Source of the DNA: Choristocarpus tenellus KU-1152
Lineage: Eukaryota > Phaeophyceae
Assembly: GCA_964200185.2 (NCBI GenBank)
Contig: CAXNAD020000192.1
Location: forward strand, 1 to 25,078
Length of the DNA: 25,078 nucleotides
Direction of reading: 5' to 3'
How positions within the stretch are numbered: position 1 is the stretch's first letter; every line of letters begins with the position of its first letter. The notes under the pieces are model-generated. The model did no database searches and was not told where the DNA came from. It worked only from the letters and a program-made list of their open reading frames with translations. Positions 12,001 through 17,385 of the stretch are shown one piece after another. The translations under genes and the position numbers were made by a program.

Positions 12001-15000
12001 GCTGGCATCTTGGGGCAGGTGATAATGAGCCCTTCCTGATAGTTTGGTATTCATGTCTGTATTATGTGCTGGGCCATGGTATGGATGGCTGAGTCTTGAT
12101 TGAGCTAATGTTGTGGTAGTATTGGTCTAGGACTAGGGTAATGGAAGGGGTTAGGGTAAGCTTCCGGTCACCATTTGCATAGTGTAAGGTCAGTGCATCT
12201 GGGACTGAACACAACTAATTGAATGCTGTGATATTCAAGGTATATATATCTGCTACATGACGTAATGCATCAAATAGCACTTGTTCTTGAGCATAGTATA
12301 TGAAAGGGTTGCTGTAGAGTTTATTCTTTTTGTTGCCTAATTTCCCTATGAATTATTTTGGTTTCTAAAAGGGATGTTCGATTCTTCATTTTTTGCAAAG
12401 AAGTGACCTTTGACCCACTTCGCTGTTCCTCTCCAAGGTCATGGAGGCGTGCCGGGCAGCACAAAGAGAAGATGCAGGTCGAGAGCCAGACCTGGTTATC
12501 GTTATGCACCTGAGTGTGCTTTGCAGGTGAAAGGATGACGAGAACTCACAAATGCGTTAGGTTTTGTGCCTGTTACATATATGATGTGCCTGACTTGAGG
12601 GAGAGTGCTGTACTTGCATGTTCTTGCATTTAAGATGGGAAGTGCTACTTTGATCACGCATTGTGTGCTTGTGGTGAGCACCATCCTGCCTCTGCACTGA
12701 TGCATGCAGATGTACCATTTGCTTGAATGAGTTGTGTAAAACGTTTTGTAGGTGAAGGTATTTGTAGGCCAATCAATGTCAAGGGTCAATGTTTACCCGT
12801 GCTGCAGTGTAAAGACCTGCATCTGGTTCAGTTTACATGCATCTTGAGTTTGTCGTTACTCTGTTTTGTATCAGATTGGTTACCATGCTTGTCCATATCA
12901 TTGTGATGTCTGACATGGTTTGACATGCTACTACAAACATCGTTTCCTTGGCAAATCCAATCCAGCTATGGCTATTGAATAGATTCAGATTTGTAGCAAA
13001 TTGTCAAGCATCTGAGGATATGTATACCCTTTACATGGAGAATTTCTTGAGGCGAGACTCAGGTGATTCTTTAGCTGCTCGATTGAAGCCACAATTCATA
13101 CTCAATGCCTTCTACATTGGAAGGCATGCTTCCAGTGAAGTCCACAGTGTAGCCACTGTTAATGCTTGGCTTAGCATTGTTTGTTGTCGAACTGGACAGT
13201 CCCCACCTCAGAGAGACATACGTGTTGCTGCCTTAACATTGTCCGCCCCCCTCCAACTGATGGACTTGGATTCGTGGTGTCTGCCAATGGCAAGAGTGCT
13301 ATTGGGGTCACCAGATACATTCCACTCCATCTGCATGCAAGCAGCTCAACAGGACAATGCCCAAGGAGGAGATAGACCAGACCAGGTCATAGGCGAACTG
13401 GTAAGACTATTCAATGATGTTCAGTACTGTACCTGGCTTCCATCCTGTTTGTGCTCTTGAATAGTGGAAAATATTTTGATAGTAGCCATTGCTGCGTGCC
13501 TTGTGTTAGTATTCCAATCCTCTGTGAATATGCATGTAAATTCCTCGTTAATTGAATATTCAAGGGGAAACTGTATATTGAGAAACGGTGTTAATACCTG
13601 GCACACTAAAAAAAAAAAGTCATATTAATGTTGATCATCTGCTCTCACAATCAGGTGAGTTTTACTTCCTCGAGGAGGCAAGCACCATTGACTGCATTTG
13701 CCACCATTGGAACCCAGTAGATACCTCTCAATATCCTAAGACTAGCATGAGATATTTCCTGTATTGTTCTTCCAATGTGATGCCGTAGCTCAATGTACCA
13801 GTAGCGGATAACTAAGTGTGTCTTGCGCACCTCCTCCAAACCATGGCTTGCCAAAGGTGCAAGACCGACTATACCAATCACCAGTACGCAAAGATTCGAC
13901 AGCACACATTACTACAGCATTAATAGTGCAGTGTATAGACAGATTGAGATGTTCAACACGAATTTCCTACATTGAATATTTCATAATAATGAAAAATTCA
14001 TCTACTCTGGTGTAGTTGGCATGTGTTCAAAATGTAATTTGTTCATTTTTTTTTGTGCAATACTTGCACAGTTTAGTGCTTCATGTGTATTTGAGTAAGA
14101 TTTTCCCCCGTATGTAGCAACATCATCAGGGACTGAGTGGCCACTTTGCTCTACTTAAGTATTTATGGTTGTGTGCTAACTCAGCCTTGGGTTTGGACCT
14201 CGATGTCTACACTCTAGCGCTTGACAATGCTGGAATCTAAGTGTTGAGTGTTTGAATGACATAAAATAATACGTGGAAATAATCAGTGAATTAACATGGT
14301 CACTTGTACCACAGTTGGCCATATTGCTGAATTGTCAAGGGCGTTGCAATAATTTACGTTATACCTTGCGAATCATGCAGCCGTCTTCATGGTGTGTAGA
14401 GATTGAGAAGGGATGAGTTTGCATCATCACAGCTTACTCATGATTGAGTATTAACCACAACATAGGGGTAGACCCTTAGGTTCTACTGCTCTCTTTCGAT
14501 CACGATAACCATCACACCTTAGAAGTGGAAATTAGTCCCATCAGCAATGTTTCCCTCAACATTCCGTGGTTGTTCTATGCCCTGTGCTGGATTTACTGTT
14601 TTATTTTTATCTTCATTTGTATAATGATATCCAGGTGGGGCAGATGTCGTCTCTGTTTGACTCTGCAGGGTACAATGCTGCAGGGGTGTTGAGGCGTCGG
14701 TTGTGGTCAGTGGCGCTGCTCACACTCTTGCCAAGCTTGAACCGGGATGTCCTTGTTCACATGGACCAGGTGACAAAGGAGTCTATTCTATGAATCAAAT
14801 GTGACGACCTAGGACCAAAATTGATCTTGTGACTGGCAAAGCTGATGCTATATCATAGCCCCATGCTTTCATACAGAGCACCAGTGTTGAAAACAAATCT
14901 TAAATTCTAGTGTAGTTCTTGATGTGCGCTTTGTGTTGACTCTGGCCTCTGGACAGGTGGTGAACATCTGTGTGGATGTGCTTACTGAGGAGAGAAATGG

Positions 15001-15670
15001 CAATGGAAAAGATCTTGGGGAGACCCTCACTCGAATTGTAAAAGGTTTGCTGGACTTGAAGCACTTTCTCATGTGTACTTTGAAGCTGAAGACTTTTGTT
15101 TTGTTTTTCTTGGTGTTTGTGAAAATAGTTACGTTCCGCATCTTTCAGGGTAATTGGGTGCAAAACATCTTGAAAGCACCCTGTAGTCATCTGGAAGTGA
15201 ATGTGAGATGTTTGCTTCGGGATGGTTGCTTTTTCAACGTAGCTTGTGTTGGCAAGCATGTGAACTATACAGTGTTGTATTGATCAAATTGTAATACTGA
15301 TGAGGTGCTTTACACAATTAGGGTTGGAACTATTCTTTACAAAAAGAGTTCTTCAACATAGTTGAATCAATACTTTGTAGAGGGGGGTTTTAAGCCTGCC
15401 CACCCACTCGACCCCCTTGTTGCAGGGGAGGATGACAGCAATGGTGAGGGAGAGGTGATACAAAGTAGTCATACTCCCCTCCCTCCATTATTGGAGGCGC
15501 GGCTGAAGCAGGAGCTGCAGGGAGATGTGGCGGGTACAATGGACATGAGGTCAACTGTTAGGCAAAGCATGGAACGATTACGTTCCACAATCGGGGATTC
15601 AATGTGGGAGGAGGTTATGGGCTCTGTTGAGCCAGTTGTGCTTGTACAGCTCCAGGGAATGGTAGCATAA
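1..15670 (+). CDS. IPO11: Importin-11 / KA120-type nuclear transport receptor, C-terminal 715 residues, 17 exons
   Basis: Importin-beta family receptors carry cargo through nuclear pores under Ran control and are built of HEAT repeats. Joining 1-98, 2252-2303, 3258-3390, 4639-4787, 5897-6059, 6629-6751, 7637-7813, 8479-8616, 9485-9592, 10097-10231, 10657-10758, 11911-12018, 12438-12526, 13295-13400, 14635-14769, 14957-15044 and 15426-15670 gives one open frame of 715 residues. Every phase matches and every border is GT-AG. Family landmarks occur in the same order as in animal importin-11 and plant KA120: LPLSNNQLEEWVSDPEQF (about 64-81), LLRRLLWLVGCWADQIPSHM (about 207-226), LVEQGLELWLSVM (383-395), GGKDFLQTHASSVCQ (437-451), RRRLWSVALLTLLPS (about 580-594), and a C-terminal helix ending VLVQLQGMVA. 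The family match is from memory of those proteins; no search was run. The N terminus lies upstream of the window. Identity is confident. A few exon edges (2252, 6629, 15044, 15426) are the least certain. Confidence 0.87.
145..179 (+). other. G-quadruplex-type run at the start of intron 1
   Basis: Four G-runs of 8, 6, 3 and 7 bases lie within 35 bp, separated by loops of 7, 2 and 2 bases. The run is about 45 bp downstream of the donor of exon w1 and on the coding strand, so it would also be present in the pre-mRNA. Confidence 0.6.
243..274 (+). repeat. Intronic telomere-like tract, five TTAGGG units
   Basis: Five perfect tandem TTAGGG units plus TT, intron 1, G-rich on the coding strand. A shorter two-unit tract follows at 495-508. 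Confidence 0.95.
771..796 (+). repeat. Intronic variant telomere-like tract, three TTAGGC then TTAGGG
   Basis: Three consecutive TTAGGC units are followed by one TTAGGG in intron 1. The repeated identical variant indicates amplification of a variant unit rather than independent point changes. Confidence 0.9.
1114..1135 (+). repeat. Intronic telomere-like tract, three TTAGGG units
   Basis: Three perfect units in intron 1. Related degenerate tracts lie at 1238-1255 (TTAGGG, TTCGGG, TTAGGG) and 1401-1421 (with one CTAGGG unit). Confidence 0.95.
2087..2191 (+). repeat. Minisatellite, period 28 bp, about four copies
   Basis: Units starting at 2087, 2115, 2143 and 2166 share the core CTGTAGTGATACCAT. 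The first two copies are nearly identical, the third lacks five bases and the fourth is diverged. It lies at the 3' end of intron 1, about 60 bp before exon w2. Confidence 0.85.
2252..2303 (+). CDS. IPO11: Importin-11-like exon w2
   Basis: The exon encodes VAQDLVNTLSGFFTPD with split codons at both ends. The acceptor is GGTAG and the donor is ATAG|GTGAGA in phase 2. It joins the next exon to read TPDRVVLVLSLV, resembling the plant stretch ending NNRIVLLCNVLIRRY just before the LEEW motif. The preceding intron (99-2251, 2153 bp) is the largest here. It holds a G-quadruplex-type run, six telomere-like tracts, and a 28-bp minisatellite near its end. Confidence 0.7.
2393..2516 (+). repeat. TATTG-rich tract with an internal 41-bp duplication
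   Basis: Low-complexity TATTG/TATTT repeats in intron 2. A 41-bp segment at 2406-2446 recurs identically at 2473-2513. The 100-residue open frame over it is a repeat artefact. Confidence 0.85.
3019..3035 (+). repeat. Intronic telomere-like tract, intron 2
   Basis: TAGGG followed by two TTAGGG units. It is the only such tract in intron 2. Confidence 0.9.
3258..3390 (+). CDS. IPO11: Importin-11-like exon w3 (LEEW motif)
   Basis: This 133-bp exon has acceptor GGTAG and donor ACGG|GTGAGT. It encodes VVLVLSLVMEGVLPLSNN followed by QLEEWVSDPEQFHLVQDSL. The LEEW..DPE.F signature is highly characteristic of importin-11 and KA120 and is the best single family marker in the window. The preceding intron (2304-3257, 954 bp) has a TATTG-rich tract, a short CA repeat and one telomere-like tract. 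Confidence 0.9.
3416..3454. repeat. Head-to-head telomere-like tract with hairpin
   Basis: TTAGGGT, a TCC spacer and ACCCTAA form a perfect 7-bp inverted repeat (3416-3432), followed by four CCCTAA-type units to 3454. It lies 26 bp after the donor of exon w3. From here to about 6 kb the tracts run in the CCCTAA orientation, whereas upstream ones are TTAGGG. Confidence 0.9.
3808..3823 (-). repeat. Intronic telomere-like tract, intron 3
   Basis: Two and a half CCCTAA units. Another two-unit tract lies at 4134-4146. Confidence 0.9.
4639..4787 (+). CDS. IPO11: Importin-11-like exon w4
   Basis: The exon begins GTGAGTGGGGAG after TTAG and ends CTCAAG|GTAAGG in phase 2. It encodes VSGEQLLMSLFWGEAVDTGD and then VVAPRVTQMVMEGAEQQVEV. 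This corresponds to the family segment reading roughly RPCTEVLFIDIFHEY. The exon start GTGAGT repeats the donor sequence of the preceding intron. That intron (3391-4638, 1248 bp) has telomere-like tracts in both orientations. Confidence 0.85.
5580..5599 (-). repeat. Intronic telomere-like tract, three CCCTAA units, intron 4
   Basis: Three perfect units on the minus strand. Companion tracts in the same intron lie at 5731-5751 and, degenerate, at about 5838-5868. Confidence 0.95.
5897..6059 (+). CDS. IPO11: Importin-11-like exon w5
   Basis: The acceptor is GTCCAG, and one base completes a serine codon split across the intron. The exon encodes TEGLMRVLLLDALYLCAGLG and AYSLKRYLNFTQWFSSCLGP. It aligns with the family segment LLIKDAVYNAVGLAAYELFD. 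The donor is ACAG|GTGCTG in phase 0. The preceding intron (4788-5896, 1109 bp) has three CCCTAA-oriented tracts. Confidence 0.9.
6335..6358 (+). repeat. Intronic telomere-like tract with four GGG runs, intron 5
   Basis: Four GGGTTA units, enough for an intramolecular G-quadruplex. Only about 55 bp downstream (6413-6441) a degenerate CCCTAA-orientation tract occurs, so the two could pair in RNA. Confidence 0.95.
6629..6751 (+). CDS. IPO11: Importin-11-like exon w6
   Basis: The exon encodes VGVGVPLVLLRRLLWLVGCW followed by ADQIPSHMIPPLVQATATVM, a close pattern match to the family PLRRRVIWLIGQW block. The acceptor CAAG has a weak pyrimidine tract but is the only AG that keeps the frame. The donor is GCAG|GTGAAC in phase 0. 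Confidence 0.87.
6814..6852 (-). repeat. Degenerate telomere-like tract, intron 6
   Basis: CCCTAA units mixed with CACTAA variants (two in tandem), indicating an older or diverged tract. A TTAGGG/TTAGCG tract follows at 7068-7092. Confidence 0.85.
7637..7813 (+). CDS. IPO11: Importin-11-like exon w7
   Basis: Fifty-nine whole codons encode DTAHGTDVAVRLSALEALHA and end in GDVETFESRQQ. This matches the family LLQDQDLVVRIETATTLK segment followed by a HEAT helix pair. The acceptor is TTTAG and the donor GCAG|GTACTC. The preceding intron (6752-7636, 885 bp) has degenerate telomere-like tracts. Confidence 0.9.
7896..7919 (-). repeat. Intronic telomere-like tract, four CCCTAA units, intron 7
   Basis: Four perfect units. 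Shorter CCCTAA tracts lie at 7972-7988 and 8008-8020. Confidence 0.95.
8089..8121 (+). repeat. Longest intronic telomere-like tract, six GGG runs, intron 7
   Basis: Six GGG runs spaced by TTA, perfect throughout, opposite in orientation to the three tracts just upstream in the same intron. Confidence 0.97.
8479..8616 (+). CDS. IPO11: Importin-11-like exon w8
   Basis: Forty-six codons encode VLNVMAELLERSGRLLIPHC, then SAAVGRLPEVWQASCDQTPL and RCTCLT. This aligns with the family HVLHVLSCVIERV...LW...LRCAIL segment. The acceptor is TGGAG and the donor GACA|GTGAGT. The ATG at 8473 lies in the intron just before the acceptor and should not be taken as a gene start. Confidence 0.9.
9350..9367 (+). 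repeat. Telomere-like tract, intron 8
   Basis: TTAGGG, TTAGGG and a TAAGGG variant. Short CCCTAA-orientation tracts in the same intron lie at 8982-8994 and 9430-9440. Confidence 0.85.
9485..9592 (+). CDS. IPO11: Importin-11-like exon w9
   Basis: Thirty-six codons encode VMTHVIDAVGSEKGTDLDEM and AVTMISVATNITNDDE. This corresponds to the family stretch with IHLVQGLG followed by LLPVIQLSTD. The acceptor is ATGCAG and the donor TGAG|GTAACA. The frame reads directly into VYLVEQGLELWL of the next exon. Confidence 0.88.
9887..9933 (+). repeat. Diverged telomere-like tract, intron 9
   Basis: TTAGGG units alternate with TCAAGG and TCAGGG variants. A two-unit CCCTAA tract lies at 9684-9696. The degeneracy suggests decay of a longer array. 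Confidence 0.75.
10097..10231 (+). CDS. IPO11: Importin-11-like exon w10
   Basis: Forty-five codons begin VYLVEQGLELWLSVMRNCPE, almost identical in pattern to the animal family HVYLLEDGLELWL motif. The exon ends in NRDLDHLKH. The donor AAGCAT|GTAGGA is chosen because it gives a phase-0 join to VMLILEAYVVIGG. The open frame continues past it into intron sequence that no longer fits the family. Confidence 0.88.
10657..10758 (+). CDS. IPO11: Importin-11-like exon w11
   Basis: Thirty-four codons encode VMLILEAYVVIGGKDFLQTH and ASSVCQCFQKVVGQ. The GG.(D/E)FL..HASSV pattern is shared with plant KA120. The acceptor is TGTAG and the donor TCAG|GTGAGG. The strong open frames on this stretch in other phases are shadows. 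Confidence 0.9.
11067..11160 (+). repeat. Telomere-like tract bracketed by a 40-bp direct repeat, intron 11
   Basis: Bases 11067-11106 and 11121-11160 are direct repeats with 38 of 40 positions identical by eye. Both end in CATGGGTT. Between them (11107-11120) lie two further telomere-type units, giving a tract of about 19 bp at 11102-11120. Confidence 0.9.
11525..11556 (+). repeat. Intronic telomere-like tract, five TTAGGG units, intron 11
   Basis: Five perfect units. Open frames with repeating Leu-Gly or Asn-Pro over it are repeat artefacts. A small tract follows at 11851-11859, and the last of the dense zone is at about 12147-12157. Confidence 0.95.
11911..12018 (+). CDS. IPO11: Importin-11-like exon w12
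   Basis: Thirty-six codons encode VKPKGAAFVSRVLESLLRKF and PADGSRMLHTAGILGQ. This matches the family helix pair around LKVVENALKVNP and LISSTLQK. The acceptor is AGGCAG and the donor GCAG|GTGATA. The preceding intron (10759-11910, 1152 bp) has a T-then-G homopolymer run near 10811-10831 and three telomere-like tracts. Confidence 0.88.
12438..12526 (+). CDS. IPO11: Importin-11-like exon w13
   Basis: The exon encodes VMEACRAAQREDAGREPDLV and IVMHLSVLC, ending with two bases of an Arg codon in phase 2. It aligns with the family GERYPVVMSTYLAVMGRVLL region. The acceptor is CCAAG and the donor GCAG|GTGAAA. The preceding intron (12019-12437, 419 bp) contains the last clear telomere-like tract of the dense zone. 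Confidence 0.85.
13295..13400 (+). CDS. IPO11: Importin-11-like exon w14
   Basis: The first base completes AGA (Arg). The exon then encodes VLLGSPDTFHSICMQAAQQD and NAQGGDRPDQVIGEL. Together with the previous exon it restores the family motif read as (G/C)RVLL.(N/S)(T/P)..F. The acceptor is GCAAG and the donor ACTG|GTAAGA. The frame stays open for 347 bp upstream of the acceptor, but that part has no family match. Confidence 0.87.
14635..14769 (+). CDS. IPO11: Importin-11-like exon w15
   Basis: Forty-five codons encode VGQMSSLFDSAGYNAAGVLR and RRLWSVALLTLLPSLNRDVL. This aligns with the family QPERRKLSALALLSLLPSDN motif. The acceptor is ATCCAG after a pyrimidine-rich stretch and the donor CCAG|GTGACA. 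The preceding intron (13401-14634, 1234 bp) has no telomere-like tracts and nothing I recognise. Confidence 0.9.
14957..15044 (+). CDS. IPO11: Importin-11-like exon w16
   Basis: The exon encodes VVNICVDVLTEERNGNGKDL and GETLTRIVK, like the family INISVEGLHDV stretch. The acceptor is GGACAG. The donor AAAG|GTTTGC is chosen over the nearby ATT|GTAAAA because its phase (1) fits the acceptor of the last exon. The other donor would need a different acceptor. Confidence 0.75.
15426..15670 (+). CDS. IPO11: Importin-11-like terminal exon w17 with stop codon
   Basis: After a split Gly codon, 80 codons run EDDSNGEGEVIQSSHTPLPP to VVLVQLQGMVA and a TAA stop. The acidic linker followed by a helical tail with M.S.(V/T)..(V)..QLQ is the usual end of importin-11. 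The acceptor is GTTGCAG. An upstream AG at 15380 has the same phase and would add 15 residues. Confidence 0.85.
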
Positions 15671-17226
15671 GGAAGTCTCGGTCATGCCCCACCTAGAATC
15701 TTGACAACACAAACCATCATTCTTGAGTCCAACCTATCAACAATGGACAAGATTTATCTTTATTTTACCGATGTTTTTTTCTTATCCCTTTTCATCCTGG
15801 AAGAGTGTAAGATAGAGTGGACCAATGCTATGCACCGTGAACATTTTGAGGCTGCACAACTATTGCCCTGAAGAAGGCTAATACTTGCTGACAAACACTT
15901 CCCATATGTTCATGCCAGGGATATTTATTTTGATTTCAATGTCGACACGGATGCCAATCCGTTTAAGAGCTTGTTGCCAATAAACGTTTCACAAACTCTA
16001 ATGTGAAATGAAGATGATAACCTGTGCCCATTGTAGTTAGGCCTCTCACAACTGTGCAGCCCCCTTCACTCTTGGCAAGGAATGGCTACAAATTGAAGGA
16101 CCTCACCTCAAGTATTTGTGTTCAATAGTATGTATAGTAGTGGTAGTGGGTAGTGTCCAAATTACGTTCCTCAAGTGATCGCAATTTATTCTACATCTTA
16201 AGCTATTCCACACCCTGGGCCTATAATAAAGACATGGGAGCTGAGGCATGTTTGCAGGAATGGTCAGTAGCCTTTGCTTATAGTTTCATTTTTGTACACA
16301 CTGAGAATTAACTCCTTCCCTACACTGTCCAGATCTGAAACATAATTGTGCAATACCGTTCAGTTGCCTGCTGCTTACACCAAACTTGGCATAATGGGAA
16401 GGGCAAAGTACATTCCAACTCACATTGCAGTAGTGACAGGTCCTGTTGGAGTCTACTTCGACTGCACGAGAACTTCGACAAGGTCACCCCCACTAATCCT
16501 AACACTATGGTGCTCTACCTCCTACACCATTCTAGAGAACACTCAAATATTGAGACTGGGCTAGTTTGAAAACTAACAATTAGAACTTTGACTTCTGCGC
16601 CTCTAAGGAAGATTGTAACTCTCCAGATGTTTGAGCCGTGTCCTCAAGCACCTACACCTAACCCAAGATCTGGGCACAAGTGTCCATACACAATAAAAAA
16701 CACAAGTCCAATATTTTTGTAGGTCACATTTCCAGCTTGCTACAGACTATCTCCAGGATAGTGACAGGTGCGAACCTTCAACCTAAATTCTGTACACTTC
16801 CTAGTTCAATAAGTTCCTACTCAACAAGAGTATCTATGATGAGTTGAGTCATCTTGACATTGTATCATGTATTGTGGGCTTGTGTTACCAACTTCTCAAA
16901 GATTTGTATGTGGGATCATCGGATGACCAGGAGTCAGAGCACTCAACATAGGAGACCATCGAAACAAATACCAATTATGCAGGGGCTTTCCTTACAGCTA
17001 CACCAGATATCTAGCTAAAAGGGTCTTGTCAGTTATCCCAACAGTCTAACACAAATATATTGGGCTTAAAAATACTTCGACTTTTAAGCCTTCACATAAA
17101 CCATGAAAGCCAGAACTGTATTCATACAGTTGGTGTGTGTGAGCACACAGATGCACTGTGATGCAAGTATCTGACTGCATCAAGGGGAGAGAGTGGGGTC
17201 TATGTCTGCTACAAACAATCTGAGTT
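15671..17226. other. Space between convergent genes (3' UTRs and intergenic)
   Basis: No exon with family resemblance is seen on either strand between the two stop codons. Short open frames around 16320-16570 occur in several phases at once without splice context and look like chance. There are no telomere-like arrays, only scattered single motifs. The 3' UTRs of both genes must lie here. Confidence 0.6.
15979..15984 (+). promoter_or_regulatory. Possible polyadenylation signal for the importin gene
   Basis: AATAAA occurs 309 bp after the importin stop codon. It is the first such hexamer downstream. Whether this lineage uses AATAAA is unknown, so this is a suggestion only. Confidence 0.3.
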
Positions 17227-17385
17227 CTAATCCCATGCCTTTCCCCCGCTCTTAATGAAGCTTTGGCTTTCAACATTGTAGACCTCTGTGAACCCAGCAT
17301 CTACAAGTGCCTGACATGCCATGGCTGACCGTCTTGTCTTGCTCCCCACTATCAGCTTGGCGTCTTTACTGAACCGTGCCTCCAT
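17227..17385 (-). CDS. Rhodanese-like gene, terminal exon with altered active site
   Basis: After a long pyrimidine tract and AACCAAG the exon reads MEARFSKDAKLIVGSKTRRS, then AMACQALVDAGFTEVYNVES, and ends at a TAG after GGKAWD. The usual sequence is VGC(K/Q)SG.RS. Here Cys is Ser (AGC, one change from TGC) and the Gly of the loop is absent. The usual GGF.AW motif after YNV is also degraded. The upstream intron (19328-17386, about 1.9 kb) is the longest of this gene. Confidence 0.75.
   Translation of the reverse strand: MEARFSKDAKLIVGSKTRRSAMACQALVDAGFTEVYNVESQSFIKSGGKAWD

Noticed and set aside
1-12157. Whether the window is a chromosome end or subtelomere
   Set aside because: The tracts are short, in both orientations, and interleaved with exons of a conserved gene. 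There is no long terminal array.
13651-13905. 84-codon minus-strand open frame inside importin intron 14
   Set aside because: It has a somewhat protein-like composition but no recognised motif and no partner exons. Kept as intron.
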